Assembly: GCF_013409045.1 (NCBI RefSeq)
Contig: NZ_JACCBT010000001.1
Coordinates: 5,456,001 to 5,520,000, forward strand
Direction of reading: 5' to 3'
DNA: 64,000 nt
DNA from: Actinomadura citrea
GTDB taxonomy: Bacteria > Actinomycetota > Actinomycetes > Streptosporangiales > Streptosporangiaceae
The notes under the pieces: generated by a model
What the model was told of the DNA's origin: nothing
The model's input: only the letters and a program-made list of their open reading frames with translations
The model's database searches: none
Part shown: in pieces, positions 1 through 9,426 of the stretch
How the letters are laid out: every line of letters begins with the position of its first letter
Numbering within the stretch: position 1 is the first letter of the stretch
Position numbers and translations under genes: made by a program

Positions 1-3000
1 ACCGGTGATGGCCAGGACGGGGATGCCGCGGACGTCCGGCGGTGTCGCCGGAACCGCGGCGAACCGGGCGGCGGGCAGCAGCCCTGGCCCCTCCACCGCG
101 ACGGTCGCGGCGGGCAGTTCCCGCCCGTACGGGTCCAGGTCGTCCTGCGTGGGTGCCAGGAACACGAGCATGTCGTCCGCGCCCTCGGCGCCCAGGCCGT
201 ACGGCGCGACCCCGCGGACGAGCCGGGCGGCGTTGCGCACGCCGGGGCCGGTCAGCGCGCTGACGTCCACCGGCTTCAGCGGCGTGCCGAGCGTGACCAG
301 CCCGAGCACCGAGGTGGCCGGCTCGGCGGCCAGGTCCGCGACCAGCCTGCGGGCGGCCACGCCCGCGACCGAATGGGCGACCAGCACCGTGCGCCCGCCG
401 GGCCGCGCGACGGCGATCCGGTCCAGGACGCGGCGCAGCTGCGCGGCCTGGTGGACGGCGGTGTGCTCCGCCTCCTCCCCCAGCCGCACGACGTAGACCG
501 GCGCCGCGCCGATGGTGCTCAGGTCGGCGTGCAGCGGGTCGGGGACGCCGCGCAGGTCGACGGTCGCGACCGCGGCGGACGCGGGCAGCGGCCCGCCGGG
601 CCCGGTGGCCGCGGCGACCAGGCCGGACCAGCAGTCGTCCCCGGCGAACGAGGGCGCGACCAGCACGACCGACCAGGGCACGGTGCCCAGGCCGGCGGTC
701 AGCGAGCGCACCGTGCCGAGCGCGGCCCGGATGGCGTCGCGGGACCGGGGCAGCATGTGGTGCGCCGCGGTAACGGGAGTCGCCACCTCAGCGGAGCCGG
801 GGCCGCGCCCGGCCGCGCCCGCCGGGACGACGCCGTCGCCCTCGGCGAACAGGTCCCGCAGCAGCCGCAGCGACCCGAGGGCCTCGGTGCCCGAGCCGAG
901 CGCCGCGGTGGCCTCGCCGACGAACGGCCCGAGGTCGGCGGCGAGGTCGGCCACGTAGTCCAGGTCGGTGGTGTCGAGCGTCTCGCTCTCCAGGCGCGCG
1001 GTCACCGCCCCGGCCCATTCCGGGGGCGGCCCGCCGGGCAGCGTCCAGGTGAGCAGTTCGGCGGCGGGCCGGTCGTGCGGCTGGAGTGGCACGGTCCAGG
1101 GGTCGGCGGCGGTGCCGTGGCCCGCCGGGGCGGGGCCCGCCGCGCCGATGTCCTCGAACAGGCCCACCCGGTCGGTGAGGAAAGCCTGCAACGGCCACCG
1201 GGCCTCGGACAGGTAGGGCAGGCCCGCGGCGGTGACACCCGCCTGCGCGGAGACCAGGGCGGCGGCCCAGGAGCGCAGCGCTTCCAGCGGCCGCTCCAGC
1301 AGGGAGCCGGCGTCGGCGGGGTCGGGAGGCTCGATCGCGGGGGCGCCCTCAGGCAGCCGCGCCGAGCGGCCCATGCCCAGGATCGACGGCAGCAGGCCGG
1401 CGCCCGGGCCGCCCCAGGAGGCGGCCGCGCGGGCGACGACGGCGCGCAGCACGTCCACCGCCTGGACGGGGCTGATGGCCAGGCCGAACGTGCCGCTGGA
1501 GGCGTCGGCGTCGGCCGGCAGCCGCAGCGTGCCCAGGTCGAGCTGCTCGCCGGCGACGGTCAGCCGCACGTCCTCCAGGGTCACCTGCGCGGTGAGCGGC
1601 CTGCCGGGCGCCCAGGCGGCGAAGGCGCGCAGGTCGCCGGTGGCCAAACCGAGGTCGCCGTCCAGCTCCTCGCCGGGCGGGGTGACGGCCAGGTCGGCGC
1701 GGACGCCGCCCAGCCAGCGGACGCCACCGCCCTCGGGCGCCAGGTCGGCGGCCAGCAGCGCGGCCTGCGCCGACACCGCCCAGGCGGTGTCGGCCTGCGC
1801 GGCGGACGCGAGGCGCAGCCGCAGCCCCAGGTGCAGGCGGGGCGCGCCGGCGGTCCCCTCGTCCCACAGGGCGAGAGCGAAGCCGCCGGTCGCGGCGGTG
1901 ATGCCGGGCCACCAGCCGAGCGGCAGGACCCAAGGGTCGGCGGCGGTGCCGGCACCGCTCACCGGTGCCAGGTCGCCCGGGCGGCCCGAGCCGAGCAGCC
2001 CGCCGATCGCGGCGAGCAGGCGGCGCCAGCCGTCGGCGGTCTGCCGCAACTCCCGGTAGTAGGCGGCCAGCTCGCGGGTCGGCGCGGTGGCCAGGCCGCC
2101 GATGTCGGTGCCGGGGGTCATGGCCAGGCCCAGCAGCGTCCGGACCGCGCCGGCGAACGGCCCGGCGGCGCCGAGGCCCTCCTCCAGCGCGTCCTCCAGC
2201 GCGCCGGCCGCGGCGCTGCCGAGCGAGGACGCGTCGGTCAGGTCCAGGCGGGGGAACACGTGGTCGGGGGTGACGACGTCGCGCAACTCCAGCACGGGGC
2301 CGAGCCCGGAGGCGTCGTAGCGCAGCCCGGCCCGCAGCGAGCCCATCCCGAACCCGTGGGTCGCGGGGCCGGCGGGGACGAGCGGGCCGGACGCCGCCGC
2401 CCGGCGCACGGTCACCTCGGCGCGCTCGGCGAGCACGGTGGGGCCGGTGCCGTGCAGCGGCAGCGCCAGCAGGATGCCCTCGCCGCAGACGACCGCGCCG
2501 GCCGCCGCGACGGCGAACTCGGCGGCCAGCGCGACGACCAGCACCGGGGTGCCGCTGTCGGGCGCGGCCCGCAGCCACACCCGGGCCAGCACCGCCGGGC
2601 CGGGGCCCGGCGCGGTCAGCCGCAGCACCACGGGCTGCTCCTCGGTGGGAGCGCCCGCGGCGGGCGCGGACATCGGCAGGTCACCCAGCAGCCCGGCGAT
2701 GTGCCGCAGCCAGGCCACCAGCGCCGACCGGCCGTCGGCCAGGGTCGAGCCGGCCAGCCCGGCCAGCCAGCCGCGCATCGCGGTCGGGTCGTGGACCAGG
2801 CCGGCCAGCGGCAGCGCCGGCAGCCCGTCGGACAGGCCGAGCAGCCCGGTCAGGTGGCCGGCCAGGGCGCGCACCTGCGCCGGCTGTTCGGCCGCCGACA
2901 GCAGCGCGTCGACCAGGGCGGCGGCGAGCTGCGCCAGGCCCTCCGGCACGGCGATCGGATCCAGGTCCAGCGGCGGCAGGGTCGAGGCGGGCCCGGGGCG

Positions 3001-3537
3001 GTACCGGACCCGGAACCGGGCCGCGGCGCCGCCGGGACCGGTCCCGGCCATCGACAGCGACGCGGTCAGCCGGGCGCCATCGCCGGGCAGCCGCACGGTG
3101 GCGGTCAACTCGACCGGGTGGGCGGCCTCGCCGGTCACGACCGCGAGCGCGCCGTTGCGGACGGCCACCAGCGGCACGGTCGCGGTGACGCGGGGCGCGG
3201 TGGGGCCGGGCTGGGCGACGGCCCGCAGGTCCAGCAGGATCTGCGTGGCGGCGCCGGCGCCGGTGCGGGTCACGCCGAGGTAGAGGCCGCCGACGTCGGT
3301 GGGCTCCACCAGCGGGTGCAGCCGGGTCTCCTCCTCCAGCGCCGCGTGCGGCAGCAGGAGATCGAGGGCCTCCAGCGCGGCGTCGCGCTGGTCGGGGTCG
3401 GCCAGCACCCGCGCGACGTGCTCGGCGGGCGAGGCGAAGAACGCGGTGTTGAGGGACAGGTCATCGGAGGGGCCGTCGAACAGGCCGATGGCCCGGCCGA
3501 GGGCGCTGACCTCGGCCGTCATGGTGTCGGGGATCAT
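1..3537 (-). CDS. Large protein with C-terminal alpha/beta-hydrolase domain (3' end outside window)
   Basis: An uninterrupted leftward frame of 1,179 codons runs from an ATG at 3537 off the left edge, so the C-terminus is missing. The start overlaps the stop of the upstream gene as ATGA, implying translational coupling. Most of the protein is Ala/Leu/Gly-rich and matches no family I recognise. A short motif GTAADPW occurs twice, near residues 531 and 809, each followed by a (V/T)(L/V)PL segment, which suggests a duplicated module of about 280 residues. Near residue 1056 the sequence AHSVAG sits after a hydrophobic beta strand, as in the nucleophile elbow of lipases and esterases, with the first Gly replaced by Ala. 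Known of the family: such serines are catalytic. Inferred: a C-terminal esterase/acyltransferase-like domain. Function unknown. Confidence 0.75.
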   Translation of the reverse strand, partial: MIPDTMTAEVSALGRAIGLFDGPSDDLSLNTAFFASPAEHVARVLADPDQRDAALEALDLLLPHAALEEETRLHPLVEPTDVGGLYLGVTRTGAGAATQILLDLRAVAQPGPTAPRVTATVPLVAVRNGALAVVTGEAAHPVELTATVRLPGDGARLTASLSMAGTGPGGAAARFRVRYRPGPASTLPPLDLDPIAVPEGLAQLAAALVDALLSAAEQPAQVRALAGHLTGLLGLSDGLPALPLAGLVHDPTAMRGWLAGLAGSTLADGRSALVAWLRHIAGLLGDLPMSAPAAGAPTEEQPVVLRLTAPGPGPAVLARVWLRAAPDSGTPVLVVALAAEFAVAAAGAVVCGEGILLALPLHGTGPTVLAERAEVTVRRAAASGPLVPAGPATHGFGMGSLRAGLRYDASGLGPVLELRDVVTPDHVFPRLDLTDASSLGSAAAGALEDALEEGLGAAGPFAGAVRTLLGLAMTPGTDIGGLATAPTRELAAYYRELRQTADGWRRLLAAIGGLLGSGRPGDLAPVSGAGTAADPWVLPLGWWPGITAATGGFALALWDEGTAGAPRLHLGLRLRLASAAQADTAWAVSAQAALLAADLAPEGGGVRWLGGVRADLAVTPPGEELDGDLGLATGDLRAFAAWAPGRPLTAQVTLEDVRLTVAGEQLDLGTLRLPADADASSGTFGLAISPVQAVDVLRAVVARAAASWGGPGAGLLPSILGMGRSARLPEGAPAIEPPDPADAGSLLERPLEALRSWAAALVSAQAGVTAAGLPYLSEARWPLQAFLTDRVGLFEDIGAAGPAPAGHGTAADPWTVPLQPHDRPAAELLTWTLPGGPPPEWAGAVTARLESETLDTTDLDYVADLAADLGPFVGEATAALGSGTEALGSLRLLRDLFAEGDGVVPAGAAGRGPGSAEVATPVTAAHHMLPRSRDAIRAALGTVRSLTAGLGTVPWSVVLVAPSFAGDDCWSGLVAAATGPGGPLPASAAVATVDLRGVPDPLHADLSTIGAAPVYVVRLGEEAEHTAVHQAAQLRRVLDRIAVARPGGRTVLVAHSVAGVAARRLVADLAAEPATSVLGLVTLGTPLKPVDVSALTGPGVRNAARLVRGVAPYGLGAEGADDMLVFLAPTQDDLDPYGRELPAATVAVEGPGLLPAARFAAVPATPPDVRGIPVLAITG

Positions 3538-5846
3538 GGCGCGGGCCACCCCGTGAAGCTGCCGGGAGTGGCGTTCAGACCGGGATCCCTGGCCGGTTTG
3601 TCCCTGGTCGCCGGGATCACGGGCTTGTCGTGAAGGGCGACGATGTTGTGGTCCCGGGAGTCCTTGTTCCTCTTGTACACGCGCCGGGCGAGCACGAAGT
3701 TGATCGCCATCCGCATCAGGAAGTGGTCGTCGGCCTCGGTGCCGACCAGCGTGTACGGCTTGCGGGCGTAGGTGTTGCGGAACGCCGTGTCGAGGTCGGC
3801 GGCCACCAGCCCGGGGACGTTGATGTGCGCGTCGATCACGGCGGCCGCGAAGAACTGCGAGGAGACGAGCCGGCGGAACGGGTACTGCTTTCCGCCGGGG
3901 GCGTCGGTGGTCGGATACATCCCGTTCACCTGGTTCCACAGGCGCTGGAACCGGAACACGGCGGTCTGGAGCTGCGCGGTGCACAGCTCCCGCGAGGTCT
4001 GGGAGGCCAGGCGGGAGATGCCGCCCCAGAGCGGGTCGAAGATCACCTGCTTGGCCGCGTTCTCCGCGCCGCCGAACAGCGCCCAGCGGTGCGCGGTGCC
4101 CGACCTGATCGGCTGGGGCGTCTCGACCGGGCCGCCGGGTGCGCTGTACTTGAGCCACACCAGCTTGACCCGGCTCGGGACGCCGTCGTCGGCGGGCCCG
4201 GTGCCGGCGTCGCCCCAGTCGCCGGCCGGCCTCGAGGCGTACGCGCTGCGCCAGGTCTCGGGGGTGTCGGGCCGGGACCGCGGGCGCAGGTAGGGGTTGG
4301 CCTCGTCGATCTTGTCGGGTGTCGGCTCGGTGGTGTCGGCGAGGCCCCACACCCGCAACTGCATCCCGCGGATGCCGAAGAACAGGTCGAAGTGGTCCGG
4401 AGCCATCCGCATGAACTGGTACAGCACGACGGTCAGCTCGTCGTCGGCGGCGATCGTCCACTGCTGGATGCCGATCGACACGATGCCCCCGTCGGCCAGC
4501 CGCAGGCCGTCCAGCTTCCCCTCGTTGGGGGCGATCTTCTTGACCAGGTCCCAGCACTGGAGCAGCGTGGAGCCGGGGGCCGGGCCGAGGAACGCGGGAT
4601 CGTCCCCGACGAAGTCCACCAGGTCCATGCCGCCCAGCGCCGCCGGGCCGTAGTACTTCCCGGTGTTGTCGCGGACGCCGGCCGCCATGAGCCGCCCGTA
4701 GACCACGGTGAGGTAGACGTCCTTGCCGTTCGGGCTCTTGCGCAGGAGCTGGGCGGGCGCCAGGAACAGGTCCACCGGGGGCACCGACGGACCGCGCTCG
4801 GTCGGTGAGTACCAGGCGGCCGTCCCATTGGCGGCCAGGCCCAGCGCTCCGGCGAGCAGGGCGCGCGCGCCGGCCACCGCGGGCTTGTCGGCGACCGGAA
4901 CGCCGTCGCCCTTGCGGCGCAGCGCGTCCCAGAGCCGGCGGAACAGCGCGTTGCCGCCCATCGTCCAGCCGGTGACCGCGGCCTGGTGCTCGGAGAAGCC
5001 GGACAGGATGGCCAGCGTGACGGGCAGTTCGAGCTCGGGCCGGTCGCGGCGGAGCTGCCGCATCAGCTCGATCTGGTAGAAGATTCCCTCGAACGGGTTG
5101 ACCAGCACCCCGGCACGGACCTCGGCACCGAGCGCGGCGACCTCCTCGGGCTTGGCGACCGGCTTGGTCAGCGTGCCCAGCCGCGTCGCCACCTGGGCCT
5201 TGAGCTCCAGCGGGCGGTGGTCGGCCTCGGTCGTCGCCGGCAGCGGCTCGACGGGCAGCCGCACCGTCAGCTGGAGCCCCGCCTCCTCCTCGGGCCTGAT
5301 CAGCCGGGCCCATTCGCGCATCTGCGCGCGCCCGACCTTCCAGCGCGGGACCGCGGGCGGGACGATCTCCACCTCGATCGGCAGGATCACCCGTCGGCCG
5401 ACCTTCCACTCGGTCGGGCGGAGCGGGGGGATGTTCAGGCCGAGATAGACCGCCAGGGCCTTCTCCAGCTCGTTCTGGGTGAGCTTGAGGTCGGTGGCGT
5501 CCTTGGGCGCGTCCTTGGGGTCCAGCGCGCCCTTGTTGACGATCGGCTCGATCGCCGCCGCGAGCCCGCGCAGGTCGGCGCCCAGGCCGAGGAAGGCCGA
5601 CAGCCGACGGGGCCCGGTGGCCTCCGCCGCCGGGTCGCCGGTGGTCACCGCCAGCGTGCCGTTGACCACCGCGGGCCACGCGGCCTCGGCGAGCTTCCCC
5701 CCGTTGGGCTGGGTGAAATTCCACAGCGTCACGTTGGACTCCACCTTGCTGGGCGGAGGCGGCGGCGCGGGCGGGGCCGGCGGCTTGGCCGCCACGGCCT
5801 TCTTCACGCTGCTCAGGGCCGGTTTCGCGGCGGCCGCGGCGGTCAC
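3534..5846 (-). CDS. 770-aa protein of unknown function, possible lysozyme-like domain
   Basis: The N-terminus is Ala/Lys-rich followed by a proline run (about residues 22-32), typical of a linker or tether; no signal peptide is evident. The middle holds an NELEKALAVYLGLNI segment and a helical region. Around residues 441-461 a Glu (PNEGK) is followed by GGIVSIGIQQW, which faintly recalls the Glu plus beta-hairpin of phage and bacterial lysozyme folds where a Gly-rich SxGxxQW strand follows the catalytic acid. The C-terminal 200 residues are aromatic and helical (FRFQRLW, RRLVSSQFF). It is the first gene of a two-gene operon and overlaps the next gene by 4 bp. I do not recognise the family with certainty; the lysozyme idea is inference only. 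Confidence 0.7.
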   Translation of the reverse strand: MTAAAAAKPALSSVKKAVAAKPPAPPAPPPPPSKVESNVTLWNFTQPNGGKLAEAAWPAVVNGTLAVTTGDPAAEATGPRRLSAFLGLGADLRGLAAAIEPIVNKGALDPKDAPKDATDLKLTQNELEKALAVYLGLNIPPLRPTEWKVGRRVILPIEVEIVPPAVPRWKVGRAQMREWARLIRPEEEAGLQLTVRLPVEPLPATTEADHRPLELKAQVATRLGTLTKPVAKPEEVAALGAEVRAGVLVNPFEGIFYQIELMRQLRRDRPELELPVTLAILSGFSEHQAAVTGWTMGGNALFRRLWDALRRKGDGVPVADKPAVAGARALLAGALGLAANGTAAWYSPTERGPSVPPVDLFLAPAQLLRKSPNGKDVYLTVVYGRLMAAGVRDNTGKYYGPAALGGMDLVDFVGDDPAFLGPAPGSTLLQCWDLVKKIAPNEGKLDGLRLADGGIVSIGIQQWTIAADDELTVVLYQFMRMAPDHFDLFFGIRGMQLRVWGLADTTEPTPDKIDEANPYLRPRSRPDTPETWRSAYASRPAGDWGDAGTGPADDGVPSRVKLVWLKYSAPGGPVETPQPIRSGTAHRWALFGGAENAAKQVIFDPLWGGISRLASQTSRELCTAQLQTAVFRFQRLWNQVNGMYPTTDAPGGKQYPFRRLVSSQFFAAAVIDAHINVPGLVAADLDTAFRNTYARKPYTLVGTEADDHFLMRMAINFVLARRVYKRNKDSRDHNIVALHDKPVIPATRDKPARDPGLNATPGSFTGWPAP

Positions 5847-6247
5847 GCCGCCTCCCGCGCGAAGGTGCGCACGAAGCGATTCCGGGCAGGCTTACGCAGA
5901 GCAAGTCCGATCATGTGTTTCCCCCACATGGCTGACCGAAGGACCCCGTGATCCCATCGGCGGGCCGAGCGGGTTGATCAAAACATAGCTTTCCGCTTTG
6001 TACAACCAGTCCTTAGATGTCCCGATTCAGGGACATCCCGGGACCAGCATCAAGAGCGGCCGGGACACGCACTGACACGTCATTCTTCGACCAGGTACGG
6101 CCAATCTCGTCCCGCACCCGGCAATAGACCCGGGACACGCGGGACACCGGCCCCAGAACGCCCGGGACACCTGGTCCGGGACGCCCCTCCAGGCCCGCCC
6201 GCGGTGCGCCGCAGGGCGGCGGGACGGGTTTTGATTTCCGTCGCTCC
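5847..6247. repeat. Leader with GGGACA-type repeats upstream of the two-gene operon
   Basis: This gene-free stretch upstream of the 770-aa gene carries CGGGACAC at 6061-6068, 6131-6138, 6140-6147 and 6173-6180, plus a perfect inverted pair GATGTCCC (6016-6023) and GGGACATC (6030-6037) separated by 6 nt. The same core GGGACA is therefore present at least six times in about 170 bp, mostly in one orientation. This is direct observation; a regulator binding array is inference. Confidence 0.6.
6016..6037. promoter_or_regulatory. Inverted repeat, operator candidate
   Basis: Perfect 8-bp arms GATGTCCC and GGGACATC with a 6-nt spacer, 170 bp upstream of the leftward 770-aa gene. It contains the same GGGACA core as the direct repeats further upstream, so it may be the high-affinity site of the same regulator. 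Confidence 0.5.
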
Positions 6248-6276
6248 CCGGGCATTCCCGCCTCGGGAATGCCCGG
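6248..6276. terminator. Hairpin after the kinase gene
   Basis: Perfect 13-bp stem CCGGGCATTCCCG / CGGGAATGCCCGG with a 3-nt loop CCT, 115 bp beyond the kinase stop codon. No U-run follows, as is common for actinomycete terminators. Confidence 0.65.
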
Positions 6277-6390
6277 TGAACAATTGTTCTTCGGCGGCCG
6301 GTTATTGGAAGGAAAAGGCTCTCGGGTCAGACCCTCGGCGATCGCGGGAATGTCCTGGAATTCGCACCAGTGGCGGTCTGGGCGGCGGGG

Positions 6391-7935
6391 TCAGTCGGCG
6401 GCCACGGGGAGCAGGGCGTAGAGGGTCAGGCCCTGGTAGTCCGCTCCGCCGGACACCTCGAAGTTGCCTTGGAAGGTGAACTCGCCGTGCACGAAATTGA
6501 GCCCGTTCCAGGGGCGCTCGTCATTGCCGATGTTCACGTGGTAGGCCGTGCAACGTCCGATTTCTGGCTTCTCGTTCTTGGGAAGGCCGCCCTCGCAGAC
6601 GGACCAGACCTCGAAGATGACGTTGTCGTGTTCGGCACCGCTCGTGTCGATGGCGGCGCCCTTCCCGTCGGTGATCTTGAGGTTCATGTTGAGGCCGACC
6701 TTGAGCCGCACCTTGCGGCCGATGTTGTTCTTCAGGAACGAGCCGAAGCCGGAGCTGCCCTCGCTCAGATCGGAGACCGACCCCTCGAACGACGGCCGGG
6801 AGGCGGCGGTCACCGTCGCGCCGGCGGCGGGGCGGCCGGTGGGCGGCCGGTCGCCGTTGTCGCCGTCCCCGCCGCCGAGGTAGCGGAAGGCGACCGCCGA
6901 TCCCAGGATGACCAGGACGGTGGCCGAGGCACCGGCGATGACGCCTGCGCGGCGCAGCGGTCCCGTCCTCCTGTGGCCGTCCGGTACCAGTCCCTGCCGC
7001 ACCGCTGTTCCCACGTCCGCCGGAACCGGCTGCGCTGCCAGCGCGGTGATGTGCTGGTAGGCGGAGTCATTGGCGAACCCATCCTGCAGGCCGCGTGGGG
7101 CGGCGGGACGGTCGCTGGTATCGGCTTTGGACGTTCGGGCAGGCGCCCCGCATGCCGCGGCCAGTTCTTGTGAGGTGGGCCGATCAGCGGGGTCCTTGGC
7201 CATCGCCGCCGCCAGCGGTGCCGCCAGCTCGGCGGGCAGCCCGGCCAGGTCGGGTTCGTCGTTGATGGTGCGCAGCAGCACCGCCTCGACCGGACCTGCC
7301 CCGAACGGCGGACGGCCGGTGGCGGCGTAGGCGATCGTCACCCCGAGGGAGAACACGTCGGCGGGCGGCCCGAACACCTGCTGGCGCAGCACCTCGGGCG
7401 CGACATAGCCGGGGGTGCCGTTCCAGCCCCCGGTGCGGGTGATCTGCGTCTGGTCCTCGCCCCGCGCGATCCCGAAGTCGATCAGTCTGGGGGCATCGGG
7501 GGCCAGCACCACATTGGAGGGCTTGACGTCGCGGTGCTCCACGCCCTGGGCGTGCACCTCGGCCAGGCCCGTGGCCAGCGCGGCCAGCAGCCGCACACAG
7601 GTGCCGGCGGGAGGCGGACCGAAGCGCTGCACGGCCTGGCGCAGCGTCGGGCCGGGCACATACTCGGTGGCCAGCCAGTACGGCTCCTCGTTGAGGCCGG
7701 AGGCGACCATCCCCGCCGCATACCTGCTGCGCACCCGCGCCACGGTCTGCGCCTCCCGCCGGAACCGCGCCAGCACCTGCGGATCGTCCAACCCCTCGCG
7801 CACGACCTTCAACGCGATGTGCCGGCCCCCTCCGGCCAGCGCCAGGTAGACCAGCCCCATCCCGCCCTCGCCCAGCCGGCCCAGCAGCGGATAGCCGCCG
7901 ATCGAGGCCGGATCAGCCGGACGCAGCGGCTGCAC
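6391..7935 (-). CDS. Membrane Ser/Thr protein kinase with extracytoplasmic domain
   Basis: Hanks-type kinase domain in residues 14-270: glycine loop GEGGMG (22-27), lysine K43, catalytic HRDVKP (134-139), DFG at 153-155 and APE at 178-180, all intact, so it should be active. A basic stretch is followed by one membrane helix near residues 330-350 and a C-terminal domain of about 160 residues outside the membrane containing two Cys that could pair. The outer domain resembles no PASTA repeat; it is probably a specific sensor. The gene stands alone with a hairpin behind it. Substrates are unknown; the leftward operon next door is a candidate target only by position. Confidence 0.9.
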   Translation of the reverse strand: MQPLRPADPASIGGYPLLGRLGEGGMGLVYLALAGGGRHIALKVVREGLDDPQVLARFRREAQTVARVRSRYAAGMVASGLNEEPYWLATEYVPGPTLRQAVQRFGPPPAGTCVRLLAALATGLAEVHAQGVEHRDVKPSNVVLAPDAPRLIDFGIARGEDQTQITRTGGWNGTPGYVAPEVLRQQVFGPPADVFSLGVTIAYAATGRPPFGAGPVEAVLLRTINDEPDLAGLPAELAAPLAAAMAKDPADRPTSQELAAACGAPARTSKADTSDRPAAPRGLQDGFANDSAYQHITALAAQPVPADVGTAVRQGLVPDGHRRTGPLRRAGVIAGASATVLVILGSAVAFRYLGGGDGDNGDRPPTGRPAAGATVTAASRPSFEGSVSDLSEGSSGFGSFLKNNIGRKVRLKVGLNMNLKITDGKGAAIDTSGAEHDNVIFEVWSVCEGGLPKNEKPEIGRCTAYHVNIGNDERPWNGLNFVHGEFTFQGNFEVSGGADYQGLTLYALLPVAAD

Positions 7936-8084
7936 GGTGCACCCCCGAGAACAACAAGATCATGGCGCGCATGATCGCAGTCCCGTCGTTCCCATGTCAT
8001 CCCCGTTTCCTCGAACCGGCGATCGAAAGGCGCGTCGTGAACTGGAACACCTGGTGGCCATGGCACGGGCGTCTGACGCGGAGG

Positions 8085-8455
8085 AAGCTGTGCGCTTGAC
8101 GACCTGCTCACCCTCCCCCTGGCCCTCCGCGACAAAGGCGTCTCCGTCCCCGCCGACATCGCCGCCAGGCTCACCATCAAGACCGGCGTGAGCAGGCCGG
8201 CCAGCTCGCGCCGCGCCGATCCCGCATTGATCATTAGTAGGGTTGTCCCTCGGTGGCCGGCCGGTGTGGCCGCTGCGGGACCGGCGTAAGAAGCCGCACG
8301 TCCGCCAGGAGAGCATCGCAGCGGAGGCGGCGACGAAGACGAACGCTGGCTGTTCACGGTTCACTTCCGCACAGGATCCGCCTACATGGCAGCCGGGTTG
8401 CCCGGCGAGGAGCACCTGCCCCGCGGACTGCCCGTCGACTCCCGACACGAAGCCC
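8085..8455 (+). pseudogene. Gene debris, possible serine-recombinase C-terminal fragment
   Basis: Between the kinase and the P-loop gene no intact gene is visible. One frame at about 8100-8205 encodes VPADIAARLTIKTG, like the helix-turn-helix end of actinomycete serine recombinases (family pattern VPEIAxKLxIKTGKN). A second frame at about 8330-8455 encodes RWLFTVHFRTGSAYMAAGLP and more ordinary-looking protein that runs into the next gene out of frame. Both are short and unsupported by a start, so I read them as remnants. Confidence 0.3.
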
Positions 8456-8506
8456 TCGACCGCGCAGGAGCCTTCACCTCACACCCCTCTCACACCGGTC
8501 GTCCGG

Positions 8507-9049
8507 GTGCCGGCAGGACTTGTCGTCCTCGTCGGCGCACCGGCCTCGGGCAAGACCAGCTTCGTCCGAGCGCTGATCGAGCGCCGGCAGATCGATGCGG
8601 AAGCCGTGGTGTCCAGCGACGAGATCCGCGCGGAACTCTTCGGTAGCCCGCCTGCGGAAACGGAATCCGACGCGGCGGACGCAGCGATCTTCGCGGAACG
8701 TGACCGCAGGATCGCCGCCAGGCTCGGCACGGGCCGCACCGCAGTCGCCGAGTCGACGAACGTCACACCGCAGGCACGCTTGCGGCTCATCGCCTTGGCC
8801 ACGCGTTTCAACGCCCCGGTGACCGTACTGCGATTCGACCCGGACGTCACCGAACTCCTCCGGCAGTACACCGAGCGAGGCCGCACGGACCTCACCACCG
8901 CGCAGGTGCGCGCCTACGCCGCCGTCATGGCCCAAGATGCCGGGGCCGACCAGCTCCGCTCCGAAGGCGCAACCACCGTCCACGATGTTCCCGGACGTCG
9001 CCAAGGGAGCACGCCCGTTCAAGCCGCCGCGCTCTTCTCCTTCGCCTGA
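8507..9049 (+). CDS. P-loop AAA_33-type nucleotide/polynucleotide kinase-like protein
   Basis: About 180 aa from a GTG at 8507, chosen because the protein fold starts there (VRVPAGLVVLVGAPASGKTS) and because the codons upstream in the same frame do not look like protein. Walker A is GAPASGKT at residues 10-17; a second acidic motif VVSSDEIRAELFG follows, then a region with FAERDRR and a conserved STNVTP typical of zeta-toxin/T4 polynucleotide kinase-like ATPases that bind a nucleotide 5' end or small substrate. The length is normal for a kinase-only member without a phosphatase partner. Role unknown; no partner gene is adjacent. Confidence 0.7.
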   Translation: MPAGLVVLVGAPASGKTSFVRALIERRQIDAEAVVSSDEIRAELFGSPPAETESDAADAAIFAERDRRIAARLGTGRTAVAESTNVTPQARLRLIALATRFNAPVTVLRFDPDVTELLRQYTERGRTDLTTAQVRAYAAVMAQDAGADQLRSEGATTVHDVPGRRQGSTPVQAAALFSFA

Positions 9050-9152
9050 CACCGGCCGCAGGACGTGTGGGCTCTCAGTTCTCACAGCCCCTTGCTTCCT
9101 TCGGGCAGATCCGGCCGCGCGGCCGGGGCCCGGGAGGTTCGCGTCCTCGACG

Positions 9153-9401
9153 TCATCGGGCATGGCGACGCAGGGCGCAGTAGGTCCGCAGGATCGCGGG
9201 GACGAGCGCGTACACGACCGTGGGTACGACCACGCCGGTCACCACGAGCGTTCGAATCGGCAATGAAAGTGAGCCCAGCAGGGGGCCCAACAGCAGCTGC
9301 GTGGTCATGATCATGAGGTAGACGGCCAGCCAGGTGAAGACGGCGCGCAGGTGGATCGATGGTGCCGTGACGGCGGGGCACGGGGGCCGGACAGATGGCA
9401 T
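9153..9401 (-). CDS. Small membrane protein, hypothetical
   Basis: 82 aa with two hydrophobic helices, about residues 20-42 and 46-68, and a basic C-terminus (ALRRHAR), so probably two membrane passes with a cytoplasmic tail. It is transcribed divergently from the TetR gene and the shared 100 bp contains two copies of one operator, which makes it the likely target of that regulator. Function not recognised. Confidence 0.7.
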   Translation of the reverse strand: MPSVRPPCPAVTAPSIHLRAVFTWLAVYLMIMTTQLLLGPLLGSLSLPIRTLVVTGVVVPTVVYALVPAILRTYCALRRHAR

Positions 9402-9426
9402 GGCGTCTCCTGGGTGCTCGGTAATT

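Noticed and set aside
373..3633. A 1,086-codon rightward open frame
   Set aside because: It is the antisense shadow of the leftward gene at 1-3537: Gly/Arg/Gln-rich, without hydrophobic pattern or any motif, whereas the leftward frame gives normal protein and an ATGA junction.
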